A stretch of DNA of 64,000 nucleotides from an uncultured bacterium. GTDB lineage: Bacteria; Cyanobacteriota; Vampirovibrionia; Gastranaerophilales; Gastranaerophilaceae. The stretch is taken from the NCBI GenBank assembly GCA_949299935.1, contig CASGCE010000033.1, positions 1-64,000 of the forward strand. Reading direction: 5' to 3'. The notes beneath the pieces were generated by a model. It did not search any database and was not told where the DNA came from. It saw nothing but the letters and a program-made list of their open reading frames with translations. The position numbers and the translations under genes were made by a program. How positions within the stretch are numbered: position 1 is the stretch's first letter; every line of letters begins with the position of its first letter. Positions 53,394-64,000 of this stretch are shown here, piece by piece.

Positions 53394-55856
53394 CTATTCT
53401 CTGAATGATATATCAGCGTAAGTTTTTTGAAGTTTTTCTCTGACGGATTGCATTTGTTTTTCGATAATTTCATCCGTAAGTGTCGTATTTTCATCTTGCA
53501 TTTTTATGCGGAAGGCCAGACTTTTGTATCCTTTTTCAATATTTTCGCCGTGATAAACGTCAAATATTTCGCTTCCCTTAAAGATATTTTGTTGAATGGC
53601 ACTTTTAATAACCTTTTGTATTTCGTCAAATGAAACTTTCTCATTAATTACAAAAGCCAAATCACGTCGTACTTCAGGAAACAGTGAAAGTTTTTTGAAA
53701 CGGGGAATTGCTTCTTTTACAGCCAAGATTATTTTGCTAAGGTTAAGCTCAAATAAGAAAGCATCCTGATTTAACTTTAATTTATCTTTTAAAAGCGGGT
53801 GAATTTGTCCAAAATATCCTATTCTTTCGGGTTTTTTATCCAAAAGCAGAACCTCAGCGGTTCTATAAGGGTGCATGTATTGCAAATCAGAACATATATT
53901 TAGCTTGATTCTTCTTTCAACAGCCAAAATTTTGAATAAATGTTCGAAAATTCCTTTTACGGTGTAAAAATCAAGTGAACCAGCATTTTGCCATTTTGAA
54001 TTTTCTATTTCACCTGTCAAAACTCCCGCAAGAATTTTGGATTCTGTTACACCAGTATGTTTTTCATCAGATTCACCCGTAATTTCATATATTTTCCCTA
54101 CTTCGTAACCCCAGAAATTTTTCTGTCCGTTATCAAAATTATATTTCAAGACATTCAAAACACTTGCAGCCATACTTTGGCGGAGCATTGAATATTCTTC
54201 ACTCGCAGGATTTTCGACATAAACTGCTTTTTCAGAATTAAATGGCACCATATATTTATCAAGTAATGATTTGCCTATCAACGAGCTGGTAACAATTTCG
54301 TTAAGCCCTGAAGCCCGCATAAGTTTGTTTACTTTTGCTGTAACCTTTTCCTCCAAAGAAATTTCAGGCATCTCATTTTTAGGTGGTAGAGAAGGCTCTA
54401 TCTTATCATAACCGTAAATACGTGCAATTTCTTCTATTAAATCTATTTCTCGGGTGGTATCATAAGCACGCCAAGAGGGTACCAAAAATTTTGCAGCTGT
54501 TTCATTACCACCCAGTTTTTTGAACCCGAGGTTTTCTAATATGGTTATGCATTTTTGAAAATCAACTGTACACCCCAGGATTCTTTTAATTTCAGAGAAT
54601 CTTAAAGTTATTTCTATAGGTTCAAGTTTGTTTTGACCGGTTTCAACAACTCCTGTAACTTTTGCATCAGCATATTCCGTCATTAGTTGCATAGCACGCA
54701 TTAAAGCCGGTTTTACAGCTTCAATGTCAATCCCTCGTTCATACCTTGCACTTGCTTCGCTTCTGTAACCGGCACTTCGTGCTGATTTTCGATTGGCTGC
54801 CGGAGTGAAATATGCGGCTTCAAGTGCTATGTTCCTTGTATTTTCGTCAATTTCGGAATTTTCTCCACCGAAAACTCCTCCCAAACATACTCCATGTTCT
54901 TTTGTGGCAATCAATACGGTTTCACTAGTGAGGATTCTTTCCACGCCGTCAAGTGTGGTAAGCTTTTCACCTTCTTTTGCGCGTCTTACGCATAAATACC
55001 CGTTTAATTTATCAAAATCAAATGCGTGAAGGGGGGTTCCGTATTCAAGCATTACATAGTTTGTAATATCTACAATATTATTGATTGCACGTACTCCTGA
55101 AGCTAAAAGTCTTTTTTGCATCCATTCAGGTGACGGTTTTATTTTAACATCTTTTATCAATCCTATTGAATAGAATTTACATACATCGCTGTCAAGTATT
55201 TCTACTTCAAATTCATCAGTTGATAAATCTTTTGTACATTCAATTCGGTTAAATTTGAGAGGTTTATCAAATATTGCGCTTAACTCTCTTGCAATACCAA
55301 GAACAGACATTTCGTCACCCCTATTTGCGGTCGGTGCAACATCAAATATATAATCTTTTTCAAATCCCAAAACATCTTTAACATTAAGACCTATTTGCAC
55401 ATCAGGGAAAATTCGGTTTAGGATTAAAATACCATCCTCTTGTTGATAATTACGTTCTGCGACACCTAATTCATCCGCAGAACAAAGCATGCCTTGTGAT
55501 TCAACCCCTCTTATTACAGCCGGTGTGAGAGTAAATTGTTCACCTGTTTTTCTGTCCAAAACTTGACTGCCAACACTTGCATACGGAACGATTTGACCTT
55601 CTGCAATATTTTGTGCCCCGCAAACAACTGTTTTTAATTCACAACCTGTGTTTACGGTTACAAGATGCAATTTGTCAGAATTCGGATGATTATTTATCTG
55701 CTCTATTTTAACTGTTTTTATATTTGTAAATTTTGGTTTGACTTCTTCTGTTGATTCTACCTCTAATCCGCTCATAGTAAGCTCGTGTGCTATTTCCTCC
55801 GGCTCCTTATCCGTTAAATCAACAAACTCGTTCAACCAATTTAATGATACTTGCAT
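53394..55856 (-). CDS. pheT: Phenylalanyl-tRNA synthetase beta subunit
   Basis: 820 residues in the usual order: an EMAP-like tRNA-binding domain (MQVSLNWLNEFVDL..., NHPNSDKLHLVTVN), B3/4 editing domain, B5 domains (LRFSEIKRILGC), core (YRSEASARYERGID is present near 370; IDLIEEIARIYGYDKI near 475), and the ferredoxin-fold anticodon-binding end (FPEVRRDLAFVIN). The pheS gene is not in the window. Followed by the SH3-like secreted-protein gene. Confidence 0.96.
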   Translation of the reverse strand: MQVSLNWLNEFVDLTDKEPEEIAHELTMSGLEVESTEEVKPKFTNIKTVKIEQINNHPNSDKLHLVTVNTGCELKTVVCGAQNIAEGQIVPYASVGSQVLDRKTGEQFTLTPAVIRGVESQGMLCSADELGVAERNYQQEDGILILNRIFPDVQIGLNVKDVLGFEKDYIFDVAPTANRGDEMSVLGIARELSAIFDKPLKFNRIECTKDLSTDEFEVEILDSDVCKFYSIGLIKDVKIKPSPEWMQKRLLASGVRAINNIVDITNYVMLEYGTPLHAFDFDKLNGYLCVRRAKEGEKLTTLDGVERILTSETVLIATKEHGVCLGGVFGGENSEIDENTRNIALEAAYFTPAANRKSARSAGYRSEASARYERGIDIEAVKPALMRAMQLMTEYADAKVTGVVETGQNKLEPIEITLRFSEIKRILGCTVDFQKCITILENLGFKKLGGNETAAKFLVPSWRAYDTTREIDLIEEIARIYGYDKIEPSLPPKNEMPEISLEEKVTAKVNKLMRASGLNEIVTSSLIGKSLLDKYMVPFNSEKAVYVENPASEEYSMLRQSMAASVLNVLKYNFDNGQKNFWGYEVGKIYEITGESDEKHTGVTESKILAGVLTGEIENSKWQNAGSLDFYTVKGIFEHLFKILAVERRIKLNICSDLQYMHPYRTAEVLLLDKKPERIGYFGQIHPLLKDKLKLNQDAFLFELNLSKIILAVKEAIPRFKKLSLFPEVRRDLAFVINEKVSFDEIQKVIKSAIQQNIFKGSEIFDVYHGENIEKGYKSLAFRIKMQDENTTLTDEIIEKQMQSVREKLQKTYADISFRE

Positions 55857-55974
55857 TTTTTCCCCTCTTTTATCTTCGTATACTTCTTAATTGTATTACA
55901 AAATAACAATATTGTAAAATAGTTGAGTGATTTTAAACATTATGTTATTATAATTTTGATAAAGGAGGAAGTTC

Positions 55975-56783
55975 ATGAATTTGGTTAAAGGCTTAAACGG
56001 GGGGGGGCGACTCCTCTAAGTAGAAATAGCAAGGGTTTTGACCCAATCAATATTATGTGCTATAATTCAAATATGAAGAATTATAGTTTAGAAAAAGGCT
56101 TTACCTTGGCGGAGGTATTGATAACGATAGGAATAATCGGAGTAGTTGCGGCACTTACGATACCTACGTTAATAAAGAATTATCAGGAAAAAGTTATGGT
56201 ATCGAAGGTAAAGCAGGCGCATTCGCAGTTAATGAATGCGGTACAAATGTATGTGGCGCAGAATAATTGCCAAAATATGTTGTGTTTATTTGATACAAGT
56301 AAGACATCTGATGAAGTGGCGGCAGAATTGACGAAAGTATTGAAAAAATCAAAAGTCTGTAAAAGTGGTGATACTGAAAATGTTTGCAAATATTATGGAG
56401 TGAAAGCTAATACGCCGTTTAAAAAAGACGGTGTTTATGCAACAAGTATCGGTTTAAATAATTTCGGGCGTATTGGGCTGCAAAATGGTATAATTTTTCA
56501 GGTAACTATGCAGTCATCTTGTATAAAAACTCAAGATCGTGTTTATCGTGATGAAAATGGTTTTGAAATTGGCAGAGAAGAAGTTACTGTGGATGCTTGT
56601 GCTTATGTTTATATGGATATTAACAACACACAGGATCCAAACCAGCTGGGAGCGGATTTCTATCAATATGTCGTGAAAAGTAACGGAAACATAGAGCCTG
56701 TTCATAAAAATTTGTTAAATAATGCTCTACTGTACAATAAAATAGAATACACGCCATATAATGTGGGAGAAGTTGTTAAATAA
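55975..56783 (+). CDS. Type IV prepilin-like protein with G9 run; start and body out of frame as read
   Basis: ATG 55975 follows AAAGGAGGAAG and reads MNLVKGLNGGG, then stops after RLL (TAA) because of nine Gs at 55999-56007. One more G, two fewer, or a -1 shift gives NGGGATPLSRNSKGFDP...SLEKG|FTLAEVLITIGIIG, 269 residues with a 42-residue leader. This copy alone has in-frame ATGs after the run (56055, 56073), which could give a 12-20-residue leader without any shift. The body has Cys pairs and a MDINNTQDPNQLGADF signature. From AACG9 to GACCC it is 48/49 identical to the locus at 62579. A terminator follows. Confidence 0.85.
55996..56044 (+). repeat. 49-nt G-run leader repeat, copy A
   Basis: AACG9CGACTCCTCTAAG... 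through GGGTTTTGACCC. Differs from copy B (62579-62627) at one base. The first 26 bases also match the locus at 18328 apart from one base. Confidence 0.9.
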
Positions 56784-56815
56784 GAGACCGGAACAAAGTT
56801 CCGGTCTCTTATTTC
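56783..56815. terminator. Terminator between convergent genes
   Basis: GAGACCGGAAC (56784-56794), loop AAA, GTTCCGGTCTC (56798-56808), then TTATTT, between the prepilin and SIMPL genes. Confidence 0.85.
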
Positions 56816-56820
56816 AATTT

Positions 56821-57542
56821 TTATTTCACAAAATAGCTTGCGTTCACGTTTGCGTAAATTTTAATGACACCTGTTGCAATAGGTGTTGAGCTGCCCATAG
56901 CAGCTTCTGAATCTGCCACGGAAGATTTTGCCATCATATTATACATAATTCTTTGGGATACGCCTGTTGTGTTGCAGCTTGCGGAGATTGATTTTGTCCC
57001 TGTAATAACAGTTCCTGCGGCTTTTGCAAGAAGTTCCGCTCTTGCGCGTGTTTTTTGGGTAGCCTCACTTAGCAGACCGTCACATTGTTTTTCGTAAGAA
57101 GATATTGTGAAATTAAGGTTATCAATATTTGTCGCGCCCAGAGTTATTGCCTGATCAATTATGTCGCCTGCTTTATCAATTGATTTGGTGTGAACAATAA
57201 TTCTGTTTGAAACTTCGTATTTGTCAAAATTTCTTTTGTTATTTGTGTATACATAAACAGGTTGTGCGCTGTAATCTGATGTTTTTACATAATCACCGTT
57301 TTCTGGATTCACAAAGCTTTTCATTGCTTCGTACAATTTGTTGGAAAGTTCTTTGTTTTCTAAAGTGGCTTTTTGCATTGATTTATTATCGTAAGTCACT
57401 ACAGCAACAGAAATTTCAACAGTATCAGGAGAGATTTCTTTGTCGGCTTTTGCGGATGATGTAATAAAACCTCGTTCTACTTCTGCAAACACTGCGGGTG
57501 CTGCTATAAGTACTGATAATAAAATCACCAGTATAATTTTTT

Positions 57543-57546
<4 letters not shown>
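56821..57546 (-). CDS. SIMPL (DUF541) periplasmic protein
   Basis: 241 residues with signal peptide MKKIILVILLSVLIAAPAVFA. The mature protein fits the SIMPL/DUF541 family: SSAKADKEISPDTVEISVAV at the start, a YEVSNRIIVHTKSIDKAGDIID segment in the middle and the late ARAELLAKAAG motif. These periplasmic proteins form ring oligomers; their role (oxidative stress, signalling) is not settled. It overlaps the preceding membrane-protein gene by 4 nt. Confidence 0.88.
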
Positions 57547-60762
<3,216 letters not shown>

Positions 60763-61243
60763 TTTTTCTCCTTTTTCTAACCATTATAACACAAAGCTGT
60801 TTTACATAAAAACTATTATTGACATCATTTCAAAAAGCTAATATTGCGTGTTTTTTTGCCGGTGTTTTCTTCCTCTTTTCTGGCTAGATAACAGAGCTAA
60901 AACTATGTCCGGCTTAAAAAATATTATTTATGTTAAATCTCATTTAAATGTAGGATAAATTTTATTCGCAAAAGGTTTATTCTTAAAACATAAATTTTAA
61001 TTTCAAACCGGACTTTTACAAATTGTAAACAAAATGGCATGGTTGTCGTGTCGCTAAACAATAGTATTACAAAATGTAACCAAAAATTAAGAAATATTAA
61101 TTAAGGCTGAAATCATGTCAAAATCATGGTTTCGGGAGTAGATAAAAAGGGGGTGAGAAGCGTAAAAATAAAATAGTTGTCCACCTGAAAAGGTTAGAGT
61201 AAAATTAAGTTATGCTCTGATTACGGGCGGATTTCTTGTAGGG
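60763..61243. other. 481-nt gap with a 107-bp imperfect inverted repeat
   Basis: No open frame of note. The left part is the speB promoter region on the minus strand. The centre holds a large imperfect hairpin (60907-61013). The right part, a G-rich stretch (AAAAAGGGGGTGAGAAGCG) followed by GTAGGGGTGAAGG, leads to yggS. No promoter is certain. Confidence 0.5.
60907..61013. repeat. 107-bp segment with GTCCGG/CCGGAC inverted ends
   Basis: GTCCGGCTTAAAAA... at 60907 faces ...TTTCAAACCGGAC ending 61013, with TTTATGTT and AACATAAA also matching inside the arms. It may be a MITE-like remnant, a small RNA or a weak terminator (TTTT follows). Confidence 0.5.
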
Positions 61244-61915
61244 GTGAAGGTAGTGCATGAAATAATACAACGAAATCTTTTGCAAATACAAGAAGAAATT
61301 GCACCTTATAAACCAAATATTATCGCGGTTACAAAGTATTTCACCAAGGATGTCATGATTGAGGCATATAATGCCGGGTTAAGAGATTTCGGTGAATCAA
61401 GAGTAATTGAGGCATCAGAAAAGATTAATAATCTGCCGCAGAAAATAAGAGAAAATTCCAAATTTCATTTTATAGGTCATTTACAAACAAACAAAGTTAA
61501 AAAAGTGGTTGAAATTTTTGATTATATACATTCTGTGGATTCGATAAGACTCGCGGAAAAAATTTCAGAAGAAGCAAGTAAAGTCGGAAAAACTCAAAAG
61601 ATTTTAATCCAAATAAATAATGCCGGAGAAGAACAAAAATTCGGATTTTCAAAAGACGAAATTTTTGAAGCTTTTGCCAGAATAATTACACTGAAGAACC
61701 TTGAGGTTAAAGGTGTAATGAACATGGCACCTCTGGGTGCATCAGAGGATAAATTGATAAAGCTTTTTAGCGAAATAAGAGAGATCAGAGATGATCTTGA
61801 AAAAAAATTTGACTGTAGGCTGAATGACATATCAATGGGTATGAGTCAGGATTACAAAGTAGCGGCCCGTGAGGGTTCAACAATGTTAAGAATTGGTAGA
61901 AGATTATTTATGTAA
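61244..61915 (+). CDS. YggS/ProSC-family PLP-binding protein
   Basis: 223-residue pyridoxal-phosphate homeostasis protein of the YggS (PLPBP) family, an alanine-racemase-like barrel. Lys31 in AVTKYF holds PLP; FGESRVIEA, FHFIGHLQTNKVK, GVMNMAP and SMGMSQDYKVAAREGSTMLRIGR are diagnostic. The start is a GTG; a second GTG three codons on (61253) is equally good given AGGGG upstream. It lies 20 nt before sepF, the classical ylmE-ylmF pair. Confidence 0.94.
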   Translation: MKVVHEIIQRNLLQIQEEIAPYKPNIIAVTKYFTKDVMIEAYNAGLRDFGESRVIEASEKINNLPQKIRENSKFHFIGHLQTNKVKKVVEIFDYIHSVDSIRLAEKISEEASKVGKTQKILIQINNAGEEQKFGFSKDEIFEAFARIITLKNLEVKGVMNMAPLGASEDKLIKLFSEIREIRDDLEKKFDCRLNDISMGMSQDYKVAAREGSTMLRIGRRLFM

Positions 61916-61935
61916 AAATAAACGGAGGAATAACG

Positions 61936-62436
61936 GTGGCAGTAGTAGCAGACAAAATTAAATCAGTAGTAGACTTTTTAGTAAAAGGATTTGAACCCCG
62001 AGAAACAATATTCGATGAGATGGCAGAGGAAATGGGTGATGAATATGAGGTTCAGGAAAATCTTGCGATTGATCCAAAGTATTCGTATCAATCAAATTTA
62101 GATAGAACAAATGATTTGAAGGTTGTAAATCATCCGAATTTCAGAGGTTATGAAGTGATTGTTATGGAACCGCGTTCATTTGATGATGCAGCGAGCATTG
62201 TTCAATATTTGAAAGACAGAAAGACTATTGTGTTAAATTTACATCTTTTAGATAAGGAACAGTCACAGCGTACAATCGATTTTGTATGCGGAGCTGCTCA
62301 TGCATTAAACGGTAAACCTCAAAAAGTTGGTGATTTGGTATTTGTATTCACTCCGAGTAATGTAACGTTGTCTGTTGAACTGAATGCAAACCAGAATAAA
62401 TTTAATGATTCTTTGTGGAGAGCTCCTTTGCAATAG
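61936..62436 (+). CDS. sepF: Cell division protein SepF
   Basis: 166 residues, GTG start after ACGGAGGAA. It binds FtsZ and the membrane to shape the division ring. N-terminal amphipathic helix (MAVVADKIKSVVDFLVKGF), an acidic linker, then the SepF domain: EVIVMEPRSFDDAASIVQYLKDRKTIVLNLHLLD, RTIDFVCGAAHALNG, VFVFTPSNVTL. Typical of Gram-positives and Cyanobacteria, in line with the lineage guess. Follows yggS. Confidence 0.95.
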   Translation: MAVVADKIKSVVDFLVKGFEPRETIFDEMAEEMGDEYEVQENLAIDPKYSYQSNLDRTNDLKVVNHPNFRGYEVIVMEPRSFDDAASIVQYLKDRKTIVLNLHLLDKEQSQRTIDFVCGAAHALNGKPQKVGDLVFVFTPSNVTLSVELNANQNKFNDSLWRAPLQ

Positions 62437-62481
62437 GAATCCCGCAATAGATTCATAGGGTATGAGAAGAGATAGTTGTAC

Positions 62482-62506
62482 AAGGGAATGAAAATTCCCT
62501 TTTTTA
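62482..62506 (+). terminator. Intrinsic terminator
   Basis: AAGGGAAT, loop GAAA, ATTCCCTT and a T-run, after sepF. Confidence 0.8.
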
Positions 62507-62560
62507 TTGCCAAAAGTTTAGTAAAGTTGTATAATAGAAATATGAATGAGGTGGAAAGCA

Positions 62561-63336
62561 ATGAATAGCGTAAGTCTTAACGGGGGGGGGCTACTCCTCT
62601 AAGTAGAAATAGCAAGGGTTTTGACCCTGAAGATATTGGGTGTTGTAATTCAAAACACTATTCAAAAAAAGGCTTTACCTTAGCGGAGGTATTGATAACG
62701 ATAGGAATAATCGGTGTAATTGCGGCACTGACAATACCAACCTTGATAAGTAATTATAATAAAAAAGCCACTGCCGTACGTGTAAGAAAGACTTATGCAG
62801 AGCTTGTTCAGGTCATTAAGCTGTCAGAGATTGAAAACGGTTCGATGGACACTTGGGATTTTCCGGAAAGTCGCAGTAAGGATAATACGCGAGCATTTGC
62901 GAGAAAATATATTCTTCCGTATTACAAAAATTGTTTTGAATGCAGTGAGGGTTCAGATTACCGTTGCGGTCAAGCAATCAGCGGGCATGGAGTCAACTAC
63001 GGTCTTAGCAGTAGTGTAGGTATATCTGTTGTTGCAGAGCCAAGCACTTCTAAAAAAATTAATATTACCATTTCTGTACATAATTTCGGTTCCAGAACAC
63101 CCAGACAAGGGCGCGACTGGTTTTATTTTACTATTTCAAATGGTGTTATACAGCCTTTCGGGTGGCGTAAAGGCCTTACAAGAGAAGATATACTGGAGGA
63201 AAAAGTTCTTTATACTTGTAAATCCGTACAAAGAGAAAATCCTAAGGACGGAAGTGCTTTTTATTATGACAGATATGGCTGTACAGCATTATTTGTGCTT
63301 GACAATTGGGAGTTTAAAAACGATTATCCTTGGTAA
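62561..63336 (+). CDS. Type IV prepilin-like protein with G9 run; start and body out of frame as read
   Basis: ATG 62561 (GAGGTGGAAAGC upstream) reads MNSVSLNGGG and stops after LLL because of nine Gs at 62582-62590. One more G, two fewer, or a -1 shift gives NGGGATPLSRNSKGFDPEDIG...SKKG|FTLAEVLITIG, 258 residues with a 38-residue leader. No start codon occurs in the pilin frame between run and signal; the first is a TTG at 62692 inside it. The body is Cys-containing with a QGRDWFYFTI segment matching the family signature. Its signal region is nearly identical in DNA to that at 56098-56160, as if copied. Confidence 0.85.
62579..62627 (+). repeat. 49-nt G-run leader repeat, copy B
   Basis: Same as copy A at 55996-56044 except C-T-A-C-T in place of C-G-A-C-T after the nine Gs. 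Confidence 0.9.
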
Positions 63337-63344
63337 GGTGTTTG

Positions 63345-63373
63345 AAAGATAAAAATTCATTTTTATCTTTTTT
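63345..63373 (+). terminator. AT-rich terminator
   Basis: AAAGATAAAAAT, 2-nt loop, ATTTTTATCTTT with further Ts, after the prepilin gene. The stem is made almost only of A-T pairs, so efficiency is uncertain. Confidence 0.6.
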
Positions 63374-63397
63374 GTTGTTTATTTTTAAGTCTTGTGG

Positions 63398-63403
63398 TAT
63401 AAA
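63398..63403 (+). promoter_or_regulatory. -10 hexamer TATAAA of a leaderless gene
   Basis: TATAAA, six bases (TTCTGT), ATG of nadK at 63410. No ribosome site. Confidence 0.45.
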
Positions 63404-63409
63404 TTCTGT

Positions 63410-64000
63410 ATGAAAAATTTTGCAATTTGTTATAACAAAACAATAGAGCATTCCGTGGAAGTTATGGGTGAGCTGAGGGGTATTCTGTCTGCAAATAATT
63501 GTTCTGCAGAGGTTTTGGATATTGATAATTTAAAGAGCGGATATGATTTTGTTTTTGTAATAGGCGGGGATGGAACAATTTTGAAAGCTGCAAGATTTTA
63601 TGCAAAAACATCCACTCCGATTTTTGGAATAAACTTGGGCAGATTGGGGTATCTGTCACAGTCTTGCAAGGGTGATATTAAGATTTCAGTGGAAAAAATT
63701 CTAAAGGGTGAATACAAGATAGAAGATAGAATTATGCTACAAAGCGGTGTTAAAATTGCATTGAACGACTTTGTGGTAAAGGGTACAACGACTGGGAGGA
63801 CTTCCAGATTTTCACTGAAAATTAATGGCAAACTTGTTTGTGATTATTTGGCGGATGGAATTATTGTAACTACCCCCACAGGTTCTACGGCGTATGGACT
63901 TTCTGCGGGCGGCCCGGTCATTTCACCTGAATTGAATGCGTTTGTGATAGTTCCTATTTGCCCGCATACATTAACTGCACGTCCTATTGTAATTCCGGAT
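63410..64000 (+). CDS. nadK: NAD kinase (first 197 residues; 3' end outside window)
   Basis: Phosphorylates NAD to NADP with ATP. Visible motifs: VIGGDGTILKAARFY (50-64) with the GGDG nucleotide loop, GINLGRLGYLSQ (about 73-84), a conserved NDF/VVKG region and TTPTGSTAYGLSAGGPVISP (about 154-173). The ATG has no ribosome site, but TATAAA stands 6 nt upstream, consistent with a leaderless transcript. The frame is open at the window end; about 90 residues are missing. Confidence 0.95.
   Translation, partial: MKNFAICYNKTIEHSVEVMGELRGILSANNCSAEVLDIDNLKSGYDFVFVIGGDGTILKAARFYAKTSTPIFGINLGRLGYLSQSCKGDIKISVEKILKGEYKIEDRIMLQSGVKIALNDFVVKGTTTGRTSRFSLKINGKLVCDYLADGIIVTTPTGSTAYGLSAGGPVISPELNAFVIVPICPHTLTARPIVIPD

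Overview
The window is a 64 kb piece of an AT-rich bacterial chromosome. It is gene-dense, has two incomplete genes at its ends (dnaK, nadK), and shows no rRNA, tRNA, insertion sequence or CRISPR array. The best lineage guess is the gut Melainabacteria (Gastranaerophilales, non-photosynthetic relatives of Cyanobacteria). The grounds are a DUF1822-like cyanobacterial protein, many GFTLAEVLIT prepilins, several families I associate with that group (proteins starting near VSFKG, MGMAASQARFLGLTARKS or CPHG..CPIC), a heptosyltransferase suggesting a Gram-negative envelope, and FliPQR. This is inference from family memory, not a search.

Layout. 1-12.7 kb: dnaK, a rubrerythrin under a Fur/PerR-type operator, an acyl-CoA synthetase, miaB, a prepilin, a TPR protein, a pair of related secreted proteins and a lipoyl-transfer enzyme. 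12.7-27.1 kb: thiL with a GGDEF/HD-GYP protein, heptosyltransferase with ROK kinase, a LysM protein, a prepilin, then a sigma factor, zinc-ribbon ATPase and DUF1822-TonB group, and hemW. 27.3-31.2 kb: a type III export-gate operon (FliM/N-like, FliO, FliP, FliQ, a periplasmic protein, FliR). 31.4-39.7 kb: two long coiled-coil proteins with flagellar-axial-like ends, plsC, a DtxR/MntR repressor with tandem operators, and a membrane-protein group behind a cobalamin-riboswitch-like leader. 39.8-48.1 kb: prenyl synthase, signal peptidase, a prepilin and the infA-rpmJ-rpsM-rpsK-rpsD-rpoA-rplQ-truA-rplM-rpsI operon. 48.1-64 kb: three prepilins among housekeeping genes (folD/CooC/MetE-like one-carbon set, rplI, pheT, ligA, speB, yggS-sepF, nadK).

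The most striking observation concerns the prepilins. Four of six carry an exactly 9-nt G (or C) run between a well-placed Shine-Dalgarno/ATG and the class III pilin signal. In all four the run leaves the start codon out of frame with the pilin by the same phase. One extra G (or two fewer), or a -1 ribosomal shift on the run, would join them and give 38-49-residue leaders. In the three forward copies the joined leader reads N-GGG-ATPLS. The two other prepilins have ordinary 6-residue leaders and no run. This looks like a multi-locus contingency (phase-variation) or programmed-slippage system for pilins. A systematic homopolymer miscall must be excluded.

A second pattern: at least eight genes without a Shine-Dalgarno have a -10 hexamer exactly 6 nt before their ATG, pointing to leaderless mRNAs alongside SD-led ones.
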